This document shows positions 36,524 through 43,733 of a stretch of 64,000 nt of DNA, piece after piece (the first letter of the stretch is position 1; the number at the start of each line of letters is the position of its first letter). The stretch is taken from contig CAJTYG010000008.1 of assembly GCA_910584155.1 (NCBI GenBank), positions 69,306 through 133,305 of the forward strand, read 5' to 3'. This DNA is from an uncultured Christensenella sp. Lineage in GTDB: Bacteria > Bacillota > Clostridia > Christensenellales > CAG-917. The position numbers were made by a program, and so were the translations under genes. Below the pieces are notes generated by a model. It worked only from the letters and a program-made list of their open reading frames with translations, did not search any database and was not told the origin of the DNA.

Positions 36524-37723
36524 CTATTTATAAACCACTTTCCCTTTATAAACTGTCAGTATATTTTTGCCATATACCTGCTTGCCTATAAACGGTGAGC
36601 TTTTGCCCTTTGACAAAAACTGCTCTGCTCTTATCGTGTATTGCGAGTTTAAGTCCCATACGCTGAAGCCGTCAAACGGAATATCAAATCGTTTGCGAGG
36701 GTTGTCATTTAGCAAAACAAGCAGTTTATCAAGCGATATCACGCCTTTTAACACAAGATTTGTGTATAAAACGGGAAATGCCGTTTCCAATCCCACTATG
36801 CCGAAAAGGCTTTTTTCAAGTCCCCTTGATTTTTCCTCAAGCGAGTGAGGGGCGTGGTCTGTGGCTATCATATCTATCGTTCCGTCCAAAATTCCCTCGA
36901 TAAGCGCAAGCCTGTCGGACTTATCCCTCAGCGGCGGATTCATCTTGTATGCGCCGTCCTCTTTGAGGTAGCTATCGTCCAAAACGAGATAATGCGGTGC
37001 GGTCTCACATGTCACGTCAACGCCGTCTTTTTTTGCCTGTCTTATGATATCGACGCTTTCCTTTGTTGATATATGGCACACGTGATATGCGCAGCCCGTT
37101 TGCTTTGCAAGCTTTATATCACGCTCTATCTGCGCATATTCGCTCATCGAGCAAATGCCTCGGTGTCCGTGTTTTTTTGCATACTGCCCGTCGTGGATAT
37201 AGCCGCCCTTAAGCAGCTCGTTGACCTCGCAGTGGGCAACTATTATCTTATTCAGCTTTTTCGCCTCGAGCATAGCCGACATCATCATATCATCGGACTG
37301 CACGCCTCTGCCGTCGTCCGAAAACGCAACTGCGCCCGTCATATCCGCCATGTCGCTCTGTTCGCCGCCCTTCTCGCCCTTTGTGATAGCACCATAGGGA
37401 TAAACGCCGATTACTGCGTCACGGTCGATGATATCCTGTTGCACCTTGAGCGTTTCTGCGCTGTCGGGCACGGGACTTAGGTTGGGCATAGTGCAAACAG
37501 AGGTATATCCGCCTCTTGCCGCCGCCCTGCTGCCACTTGAAATTGTTTCCTTATAAGAAAAACCCGGTTCTCTGAAATGCACATGCACATCACAAAAACC
37601 GGGAAGAATAGTTAAGCTGTCAATATCAATTTCGGTGCCGTCGAGAAAAGACAAATCCTCTAAAAGGTGCGGTGGCAAAACAGCTTTTGCCTTTTTAAGA
37701 AATGCGGCTTTAAGGTCTGTCAT
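36524..37723 (-). CDS. pyrC: Dihydroorotase (class I)
   Basis: 399 residues of the amidohydrolase fold. The metal motif is DVHVHFREPG, with further ligands at AHCE, CHIS and the catalytic Asp in ATDHAPHS. This matches the class I bacterial type. It cyclises carbamoyl-aspartate to dihydroorotate, the third pathway step. It is the first gene of the operon and is preceded by the leader at 37724-37914. TGGAGA lies 5 nt before the ATG. Confidence 0.95.
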   Translation of the reverse strand: MTDLKAAFLKKAKAVLPPHLLEDLSFLDGTEIDIDSLTILPGFCDVHVHFREPGFSYKETISSGSRAAARGGYTSVCTMPNLSPVPDSAETLKVQQDIIDRDAVIGVYPYGAITKGEKGGEQSDMADMTGAVAFSDDGRGVQSDDMMMSAMLEAKKLNKIIVAHCEVNELLKGGYIHDGQYAKKHGHRGICSMSEYAQIERDIKLAKQTGCAYHVCHISTKESVDIIRQAKKDGVDVTCETAPHYLVLDDSYLKEDGAYKMNPPLRDKSDRLALIEGILDGTIDMIATDHAPHSLEEKSRGLEKSLFGIVGLETAFPVLYTNLVLKGVISLDKLLVLLNDNPRKRFDIPFDGFSVWDLNSQYTIRAEQFLSKGKSSPFIGKQVYGKNILTVYKGKVVYK

Positions 37724-37937
37724 ATTTCTCCATTTTACCCCATAAAACAGGGGCGTTTTACGGGGGCCCCTTTAATAGCCCCATAAAACAGGGACTCTTT
37801 ACGTGGTTTTCTCAAAAAAAAGCCCCGTCTGATGACAAGGACAGTTTGTGCGCTGCGGCGTATGGACTAGTGCTTGTCAAACGTGTTGACGGACTATTGA
37901 TTTTTTATATGATAGCACAACGAAAAAGCTTTGTCAT
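37724..37937 (-). promoter_or_regulatory. Promoter and switch-like leader of the pyr operon
   Basis: Minus strand: ATGACA (37937-37932), 17 bp, TATCAT (37914-37909), then a leader of about 180 nt. A GACGGGGC followed by eight U occurs midway. Nearer the gene are three arms: A GTTTTATGGGG (37789-37779), B CCCCGTAAAAC (37765-37755) and C GTTTTATGGGG (37748-37738). B can pair over 11 bp with either A or C, giving mutually exclusive hairpins. B:C ends 14 nt before the pyrC start, next to the ribosome site. I saw no standard PyrR-binding sequence. Confidence 0.6.
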
Positions 37938-38008
37938 CAATATGAAGCAAGTTTTTGAAATTTTATATAACAGATAAAAATTCCGCACCATTCCATACAA
38001 ATTATATA

Positions 38009-38037
38009 TTTACATTAAATAAAATATTTGATAGTAT
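38009..38037 (+). promoter_or_regulatory. Promoter of the symporter-phosphoesterase operon
   Basis: TTTACA (38009-38014), 17 bp, TAGTAT (38032-38037), 36 bp before the GTG start. Confidence 0.7.
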
Positions 38038-38072
38038 ATAAATAACAATAATATGCAAAAGGAGAGATCTCG

Positions 38073-39797
38073 GTGAGCAAGTATATTGTGGCAAAAAAGA
38101 AAAACGATATCAGCCCTGAAGACAGAGTGCCTCTGAAAGAAAAGCTATGCTACGGCGCAGGCGGTCTTATGGACGGCGGCGGCGTTGCGCTTATGTCCTG
38201 CGTTATGTTGGGCTTTATGACCGACTACGGCAAAATTCCCGCCGCAGTAGCGTCAACTATCATGATGGTCGCAAAGCTGTGGGACGCTTTTACAGACCCG
38301 TTTATGGGCTTTATAAGCGACAATACAAGAGGCAAATGGGGCAGACGCAAGCCGTATATGGTGTTTGGCGGAATAGGTCTTATGATCGCAATATTCTTAT
38401 TGTTTCTGCCGTTGCCCGATTGGGGAATTTCGGTTTCGGGATATATCCCGTACATAATAATTATGTATTTGTTGTGGAACACATTTTCCACAATAACGCA
38501 GGTGCCCTACACGTCTATGGCGAGCGATATCACGCCGTCGTTCAGAGAACGCAACAACACCAACACGGTGAAGCTTGTGTTCACTGCCGCCGCTTCGGGC
38601 ATAGCATATGTCATTCCTCTCGTGCTTTTGGAAGCCCTCACAACGGACAAAGACAAAGCTTTTGGAATTATACCCAAAATCAACGGCATTGAATTTTGGC
38701 TTATAATTGCGATAGTGTTCGGCGCTTTGTTTGGCGGAGGACTTATTTTATGCGGAATATTTACAAAGGAACGTATAAAAACAACGGCGCCCAAACAAAA
38801 ATTCAATTTAAAACGCTTCGTAAACAATTACATAGAACCATATAAAAACCGTTCGTACCGTTGGCATATAGTGATGTATGCAACGGCGTTTATGTGCATG
38901 GATATGATATCCGCACTCGCTTTCTATTATGCCACAAAGGTATGGCATGATACTACGGTGTTCGGATCTATGGAAATGTCGTCAATGTTCATCGTTGCGC
39001 CCCTTATGGTTGCGGCGGTAATTTCCTTCCCGCTCGTGCGCATAATGATGGACAAAAAGAGCAAAGCGTTTGCATTCCGTATGGGCTTGCCCTTTTACAT
39101 CGGCGGCGGAATTATGCTTGCGGTGATGGATCCGAGTTGGACGCCTCCTATCCTCGTGCCTATCGTAGCGTTTATAATGGGCTTAGGCTTTGGCGGCGCA
39201 CAAATGATGCCGTGGATAATCTTCCCCGACACCCTCGACGTTGCGGAAATGGCAACGGGCGCACGTCCTACGGGCACGTATAGCGGAATGATGACGCTCG
39301 CACGTAAAATAGCTGGCGCACTCGGCGTAGGTATGGTCGGTTGGATAATGGACGGCGCAGGCTATAATCCGGATTTGCCCATTCAAGCCGACGGCACGTT
39401 GCTTGCTATAAAGCTTGTGCTTGGCGTATCCATTGCGGCGTTTATCTCGATATCGCTGTTCGCTTCGTTCAGATACAAGGTCACAAGCAAAAAGCTCGAG
39501 CGTATGCGCTACTTTATCGAGGCGAGAAAGAGCGGCGCTTCCCTCACCGACGAGGAAGAGACAGAGCGCACAAAGATGGTTGCCGAGCTTTACGGCAAGG
39601 TCAATCCCAACGATATAATCGACCCGACTATGTATGACGAAAACGGCAATCTGAAAGTATCGGCGAACGATGAGAAGTACGTCATATCCGATATATCCGA
39701 AATGCAGACAGTGGAAGCCGAGGGCATTGACGCATTTGCCGAAACTGAGGCAATAGAAGCCGTGACCGAAAATAAAGCGTCCGATGACAAGGAATAA
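38073..39797 (+). CDS. GPH-family sugar:cation symporter (MFS superfamily)
   Basis: 574 residues; GTG start at 38073 with AAAGGAG nine bases upstream. About 12 transmembrane helices run to residue 465. The family signature DAFTDPFMGFISDNT followed by GKWGRRKPYM marks the glycoside-pentoside-hexuronide symporters such as MelB and XynP. A cytoplasmic C-terminal extension of about 110 residues, rich in Glu and Asp and ending in ENKASDDKE, is longer than in characterised members and may be regulatory. The sugar is unknown. The next gene starts 6 bp later. Confidence 0.9.
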   Translation: MSKYIVAKKKNDISPEDRVPLKEKLCYGAGGLMDGGGVALMSCVMLGFMTDYGKIPAAVASTIMMVAKLWDAFTDPFMGFISDNTRGKWGRRKPYMVFGGIGLMIAIFLLFLPLPDWGISVSGYIPYIIIMYLLWNTFSTITQVPYTSMASDITPSFRERNNTNTVKLVFTAAASGIAYVIPLVLLEALTTDKDKAFGIIPKINGIEFWLIIAIVFGALFGGGLILCGIFTKERIKTTAPKQKFNLKRFVNNYIEPYKNRSYRWHIVMYATAFMCMDMISALAFYYATKVWHDTTVFGSMEMSSMFIVAPLMVAAVISFPLVRIMMDKKSKAFAFRMGLPFYIGGGIMLAVMDPSWTPPILVPIVAFIMGLGFGGAQMMPWIIFPDTLDVAEMATGARPTGTYSGMMTLARKIAGALGVGMVGWIMDGAGYNPDLPIQADGTLLAIKLVLGVSIAAFISISLFASFRYKVTSKKLERMRYFIEARKSGASLTDEEETERTKMVAELYGKVNPNDIIDPTMYDENGNLKVSANDEKYVISDISEMQTVEAEGIDAFAETEAIEAVTENKASDDKE

Positions 39798-39803
39798 GCA
39801 ACT

Positions 39804-40790
39804 ATGAGCGCTGTTATTGAAAAAACAAACGGTGAAACCGTCATCACCAAAGAGGCAGGCAAGCCCTTCAGAATATTGCAACTGACCGACATTCACATCG
39901 GCGGAGGCCTGTTCAGCATAAAAAAGGACAAGTGGGCGCTTGAAGCGGTGGAAAAGATAGTAAAAGCCGCAAAAGCCGATTTTGTCATCGTCACAGGCGA
40001 CGTCTGCTATCCGCTGTGGCCGTGGAGCGGCACCTTCAACAATATGAGGGGCACCCGTAAGTTTGCGGAGCTTATGAACAGGCTCGGCGTGGATTGGACG
40101 TTGGTGTTTGGCAATCACGACACCGAAAGCTTTGCCTTTTACGACAAGCAGCACCTTGCCAACTACTATATGCGCCAACCCAAATGCCACTTCCAAAAGG
40201 GCGAAAAGGGCTTGACGGGGCTTGGCAACTACTGTATAAAGCTCAACAACGCCGACGGCACGCTCAACACCGCCCTGATGTTTATAGACAGCAATTCATA
40301 TCTCGGCAAAAGCTTTTTCAGCGGCTTTGACGTCATACACGACGATCAGATAGATTGGTATAAGCGCACCGTAACGGCGCTTGGCGACGGCGAAAAGCCC
40401 GCCCCCTCGCTCACCTTTTTCCACATTCCGCCAAAGGAATTTAAGGACGGTTGGGAAAAGTGCTACAGAGGCAGCGACGAGGTCACCTATCATCTCGGCT
40501 TTGTCGAGGAAAAGGACAACTATTTTGGATATCCCAAAACAAAAGAGGGCAAATTATTCGGCGAAATGGTAAAACTCGGCAGCTGCAAGGGTATGTTTAT
40601 GGGGCACGACCACTTAAATACGCTGTCTATCACCTATCAAGGCATACGCCTCACCTACGGAATGTCCATAGACTATCTCGCCTACAAGGGCATAAAGAAA
40701 AAGCACACTCAACGTGGCGGCACGATAATAGAGATAGCCGACGACGGTTCCTTTGACGTGAGCCTGCTTCCGCTTGACGATATAAAATGA
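39804..40790 (+). CDS. Calcineurin-like metallophosphoesterase
   Basis: 328 residues without signal peptide. Metal motifs are in order: QLTDIHIGGG (D-x-H), VIVTGDVCYP (GD), VFGNHDTE (GNHD), FFHIP and MGHDHLN (GHDH). This resembles Icc/PurpleAP-like cytoplasmic phosphoesterases of gut Firmicutes that often sit near sugar transporters. It is cotranscribed with the symporter (6-bp gap), so its substrate may be a phosphorylated product of the imported compound (inference). Confidence 0.9.
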   Translation: MSAVIEKTNGETVITKEAGKPFRILQLTDIHIGGGLFSIKKDKWALEAVEKIVKAAKADFVIVTGDVCYPLWPWSGTFNNMRGTRKFAELMNRLGVDWTLVFGNHDTESFAFYDKQHLANYYMRQPKCHFQKGEKGLTGLGNYCIKLNNADGTLNTALMFIDSNSYLGKSFFSGFDVIHDDQIDWYKRTVTALGDGEKPAPSLTFFHIPPKEFKDGWEKCYRGSDEVTYHLGFVEEKDNYFGYPKTKEGKLFGEMVKLGSCKGMFMGHDHLNTLSITYQGIRLTYGMSIDYLAYKGIKKKHTQRGGTIIEIADDGSFDVSLLPLDDIK

Positions 40791-40820
40791 CCGTCTTGCC
40801 CTACTGATTTAACAACACAT

Positions 40821-40855
40821 AAAAAGCCGTCTGGCAAACTGCCGACGGCTTTTTA
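40821..40855 (+). terminator. Terminator of the symporter operon
   Basis: AAAAAGCCGTC / GACGGCTTTTT with a 12-nt loop that itself contains TGGCAAACTGCC. Confidence 0.9.
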
Positions 40856-40888
40856 TATTTCCCTTAAACGCCAAATGCAAAGTCTAAA

Positions 40889-41161
40889 TTACCCAAAAGG
40901 ATGTTGTCGGATATATTCATCTGCATCTTTCAAAAGTTCCATAAGTCTTTTTATATCCTGCTCGGCACCGTCAAATCTTTCGGCGGAAAAATCAGCTTTT
41001 TCTTTTACCTTAGGCGTCCACTGCTCACAAACATCATTTACCGATGTCACGTTTTCTTTGACAATACAATAAAACATCTTGTATTCGTCGTAGTACGAAA
41101 AACCAAAACGAGAGTACATTTGCTTGCACGCATTGCAACCTCTGCACCTCTTATTTTTCAT
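40889..41161 (-). CDS. Cys-rich mini-protein, second of a pair
   Basis: 90 residues from the ATG at 41161, which overlaps the end of the upstream Cys-rich gene by 11 bp and has GAGG upstream. It shows CRGCNAC near the N-terminus, then FYC and NDVCEQW, and a helical end (QDIKRLMELLKDADEY). The spacing and the Cys-then-aromatic feature match 41151-41420 and 26939-27232, which identifies a small paralogous family. Zinc binding is likely from the pattern. The function is unknown. It is presumably controlled by the divergent XRE genes. Confidence 0.7.
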   Translation of the reverse strand: MKNKRCRGCNACKQMYSRFGFSYYDEYKMFYCIVKENVTSVNDVCEQWTPKVKEKADFSAERFDGAEQDIKRLMELLKDADEYIRQHPFG

Positions 41162-41420
41162 CGTTCGGTTCCTCAAGCATTTCACGCAACGCTGAAATTT
41201 GCGTAAGCAAATCATTTAAAGTAAGTTTGACAGATGAATACGGCTTTCTCGGATAGCTTCTGTGCGTAAATTTATCACAGTATTCGTTAACGTCAACTAT
41301 TTGCCTTTTAGCCCCGCACCAACCGCACTCTGTAGGGTCAAATTTTTTATAACCTTTAATATAGTACCTCTTTAACCTCGCACAGTTATAACAGTGGTTG
41401 TGTTTTACTTCTTCGCCCAT
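41151..41420 (-). CDS. Cys-rich mini-protein, first of a pair, divergent from XRE genes
   Basis: 89 residues. HCYNCARLKRYY, ECGWCGAKR (a rubredoxin-like knuckle) and NEYCDKF carry the cysteines. The C-terminal half (LTLNDLLTQISALREML) is an amphipathic helix with leucine heptads. It is a paralogue of the adjacent gene and of 26939-27232. Its promoter (TTGACA, 17 bp, TATGCT on the minus strand, 41503-41475) overlaps that of the XRE cluster. Possible roles are a nucleic-acid- or protein-binding zinc module; nothing in the sequence settles this. Confidence 0.72.
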   Translation of the reverse strand: MGEEVKHNHCYNCARLKRYYIKGYKKFDPTECGWCGAKRQIVDVNEYCDKFTHRSYPRKPYSSVKLTLNDLLTQISALREMLEEPNDEK

Positions 41421-41452
41421 CTTACACTCTCTTATTTTGATTTATTTCAATA

Positions 41453-41503
41453 ATATTAAGATATTGCTATTTACAGCATAGTATTAACATCTTAATATGT
41501 CAA
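41453..41503. promoter_or_regulatory. Second divergent promoter pair with inverted repeat
   Basis: Plus strand: TTTACA (41470-41475), 17 bp, TAATAT (41493-41498). Minus strand: TTGACA (41503-41498), 17 bp, TATGCT (41480-41475). Arms ATATTAAGAT (41453-41462) and ATCTTAATAT (41489-41498) are perfectly complementary and bracket both promoters; the right arm contains the plus -10. The architecture parallels 27267-27317. Confidence 0.75.
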
Positions 41504-41546
41504 GCATTTTAGCAAGATTTTAATATAATTGCAATAGAGGTGTATA

Positions 41547-41753
41547 ATGTACGGTACAGAAATTAAAAATATTCGCTTGCAAAATAAATTTACTCAAAAA
41601 CAAGTCGAAGCCGCAACGGGCATTCCGCAGGAAACACTAAGTTGGATAGAAAATAACAAAGGAATTGCCAACATACAGCAATGCGTTTTACTTGCAGATT
41701 TTTATAAAATATCTCTTGACGAGCTTATCGGCAGAGAATTCAGACAAAACTAA
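41547..41753 (+). CDS. XRE-family HTH regulator (first of four)
   Basis: 68 residues: a single HTH with NKFTQKQVEAATGIPQETLS as helices 2-3 and the common ISLDELIGREF end. It is a different subfamily from the next gene (KNIRLQNKFTQ start). GAGGTG precedes the ATG. As the first gene after the divergent promoter, it is the best candidate for the repressor that binds 41453-41498. Confidence 0.88.
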   Translation: MYGTEIKNIRLQNKFTQKQVEAATGIPQETLSWIENNKGIANIQQCVLLADFYKISLDELIGREFRQN

Positions 41754-41755
41754 TT

Positions 41756-41965
41756 ATGATAACCCTCAATCAAATTCAATCAAGATTAGCTGAAGTAATT
41801 AAACACAGTGATATGACACAAAAAGCTATCGCCGACGCTATAGGCGTAAGTCAACAGGTTATTTCAAGTTATGTTAAAGGCAAAAAAATGCCCGCTCTTG
41901 ACACACTTGCAAATCTTTGTATTCTGTTGGATGTTGACACAAACTACATTTTGTGTCAAGAATAA
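41756..41965 (+). CDS. XRE-family HTH regulator (second of four)
   Basis: 69 residues, begins MITLNQIQSRLAEV and contains DMTQKAIADAIGVSQQVISS. It ends in DVDTNYILCQE. About two-thirds of its residues match the fourth gene (42221) and it is clearly related to the regulator at 27349. Only 2 bp follow the previous stop and no separate ribosome site is evident, so translation may be coupled. Confidence 0.85.
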   Translation: MITLNQIQSRLAEVIKHSDMTQKAIADAIGVSQQVISSYVKGKKMPALDTLANLCILLDVDTNYILCQE

Positions 41966-41996
41966 AATTGGCTATGTTCAGTATATAGGTGATAAT

Positions 41997-42200
41997 ATGA
42001 AGTTGCGCATACTTGATATTTTAAATGAAAAGCAAAAGACAAAATATTGGTTATATAATCAAATGGGTTTAAGCTATCAAAATTTCAACCGTATTGTCAA
42101 TAATCAAACAACCTCTATCAAATTTAAAAATATAAAAAATTTGTGCGATATTTTGGAATGTACGCCAAACGATTTATTTGACGAGTATTATAAAAAGTAA
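41997..42200 (+). CDS. Small XRE/Cro-type HTH regulator (third of four)
   Basis: 67 residues from the ATG at 41997 (AGGTGA 5 nt upstream); a longer in-frame reading back to 41871 runs inside the previous gene. The protein is of the short YozG/Cro-like kind: MKLRILDILNEKQKTKYWLYNQ, a recognition stretch SYQNFNRIVNN, and the ending CDILECTPNDLFDEYYKK. It differs from its three neighbours, so the cluster combines three HTH subfamilies. Confidence 0.82.
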   Translation: MKLRILDILNEKQKTKYWLYNQMGLSYQNFNRIVNNQTTSIKFKNIKNLCDILECTPNDLFDEYYKK

Positions 42201-42220
42201 ATATTATCAAGGTCGTAAAA

Positions 42221-42436
42221 ATGATAACCCTCAATCAAATTCAAGAGAAATTAGCATATGCTATCACTCACAGCAATATGACGCAAACTGCTATTGCAAA
42301 TGCGCTAAATATCAAACCCACTCAAATTTGCAGTTATGTTAATGGCAGAAAAATGCCCGCTCTTGATACTTTTGCAAACCTTTGTAAACTGTTGGACATT
42401 GATACCAACGAAATATTATGTCAGGAAGATTTTTAA
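42221..42436 (+). CDS. XRE-family HTH regulator (fourth of four)
   Basis: 71 residues, a close paralogue of the gene at 41756: MITLNQIQEKLAYA, NMTQTAIANALNIKPTQICSY, MPALDTFANLCKLLDID and the D-x-NEILCQEDF end. The two copies also agree at DNA level around the start (ATGATAACCCTCAATCAAAT), which points to a recent duplication. It is convergent with the fic gene, 21 bp away, with no terminator between. Confidence 0.85.
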   Translation: MITLNQIQEKLAYAITHSNMTQTAIANALNIKPTQICSYVNGRKMPALDTFANLCKLLDIDTNEILCQEDF

Positions 42437-42457
42437 ACCATTTATTTAAAAATATCC

Positions 42458-43501
42458 CTATTTTTTACGAATATAATAAGTTGTTCGCCCTGTTCCATAG
42501 CGTTCTATCACGCCGTCCGCAACAAGCGCTCTCATTGCGCTTTCAACCGAGCTTATGCTCAACGTCGGACAAAGCTCTCTTATGTCCTGTTTTGTCAATC
42601 TACCTATTTTTGTCTGCACGGCTTTTAGCACCATTTCCTTTGCAGGCAGCTTTGAGGCGATTATTTGCATACGCTCTTCAAACTTGCCATATGCCGCCAA
42701 CACCGTGCTCAACAGATATTTTACAAACGGCAAAGCGTTTTCCTTGTTGTCGTGCCAACCCTCCTGACTTGCCTGCAACGCATCATAATATAAATCCTTA
42801 TGCTTTGAAATCTCTGCTTCGAGAGAAATAAATCTTCCTACATAAAAGCCGCTGCGATACAGCAGTAAGGTAGTAAGCAGCCTTGACATACGTCCGTTGC
42901 CGTCGGTGAAAGGGTGTATACACAAAAAATCGTGAATAAAAATGGGGATAAGCACCAACGGCTCGATTCCGCTGCCCAAAGCACGGTTGTATGTCTCGCA
43001 AAGCATTTCTACGGCAGCAGGCGTTTCAAACGGTGAAAGCGGCGTAAACAATGTAAACGAATTGCCGTTGTTGTCCGTTGCGCTGATATAATTCTGTACA
43101 TTTTTAAACTTTCCGCCATATGCGACGTTCACCTGTCCCATCAAAATTTTGTGAAGCTGCAAAATAAAATTGGGCGTGATAGGTATTGCGTCAAAATAAA
43201 GATGTATAGTGTTTAACGCATCTCTGTATCCCGCAATTTCCGCTTCCGCTCTGTTGTGCGGAGCTATGCTTTCACGCACAAGCTGCTTCAATCTGCTGTC
43301 GGTCGTCCTTATGCCCTCGATAGCATTTGACGCTTCGGTGCTTTGAATTTTTGCAATCTCTACAAGTGTTTCAAGTTCTTGCGGCTGCTGCTGCAAAAAC
43401 ACTTCCTGCTTTCCCTTTTGCTGATAAATTTGTGCGATCAAACTGACAGTTTCGCTGTCCCACGTTTGAAATTTAAGCTTTGAGTATTCAAAAATTCTCA
43501 T
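42458..43501 (-). CDS. Fic-domain AMP-transferase with C-terminal winged helix
   Basis: 347 residues; start at 43501 with AGAGGT upstream. The core motif HPFTDGNGRMSR has the catalytic His and the nucleotide-binding loop. A preceding SNAIEGIR fits the inhibitory helix motif (S/T)xxxE(G/N), so the enzyme should be self-inhibited (class II Fic). A winged-helix domain (about 275-345; LTKQDIRELCPTLSISSVESAM) ends the protein. Family members transfer AMP to target proteins; targets here are unknown. No antitoxin gene is needed or seen. Confidence 0.92.
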   Translation of the reverse strand: MRIFEYSKLKFQTWDSETVSLIAQIYQQKGKQEVFLQQQPQELETLVEIAKIQSTEASNAIEGIRTTDSRLKQLVRESIAPHNRAEAEIAGYRDALNTIHLYFDAIPITPNFILQLHKILMGQVNVAYGGKFKNVQNYISATDNNGNSFTLFTPLSPFETPAAVEMLCETYNRALGSGIEPLVLIPIFIHDFLCIHPFTDGNGRMSRLLTTLLLYRSGFYVGRFISLEAEISKHKDLYYDALQASQEGWHDNKENALPFVKYLLSTVLAAYGKFEERMQIIASKLPAKEMVLKAVQTKIGRLTKQDIRELCPTLSISSVESAMRALVADGVIERYGTGRTTYYIRKK

Positions 43502-43631
43502 ATACACCTCTGTTTTCCCTTAAATTATAGCAATTTTTAAGGGAAAAGTCAACATATTAAGGTTTGCAAAAATGAAAAACTTTATATTTAAACGCCCGTT
43601 TTATGTATTGCCCTTAAAACTGCGATAGCGT

Positions 43632-43660
43632 TTGCATTTTTATCATAACGGTGATACAAT
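43632..43660 (+). promoter_or_regulatory. proS promoter
   Basis: TTGCAT (43632-43637), 17 bp, TACAAT (43655-43660). There is no T-box-like structure in the short leader. Confidence 0.7.
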
Positions 43661-43733
43661 ATTTAAGCGTTATATGCAGTATAATGCATTAATATGAATT
43701 TTATCTGCGCACACGTGCGCAAAAGGAAGCAAT

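Noticed and set aside
37724..37914. Standard PyrR attenuator
   Set aside because: No recognisable PyrR binding loop; the A/B/C arms describe the leader better, although the GACGGGGC-U8 segment may still terminate transcription.
42221..43501. Fic plus HTH as a toxin-antitoxin pair
   Set aside because: The genes are convergent, the Fic protein carries its own inhibitory motif and winged helix, and the HTH gene belongs to the four-gene XRE run.
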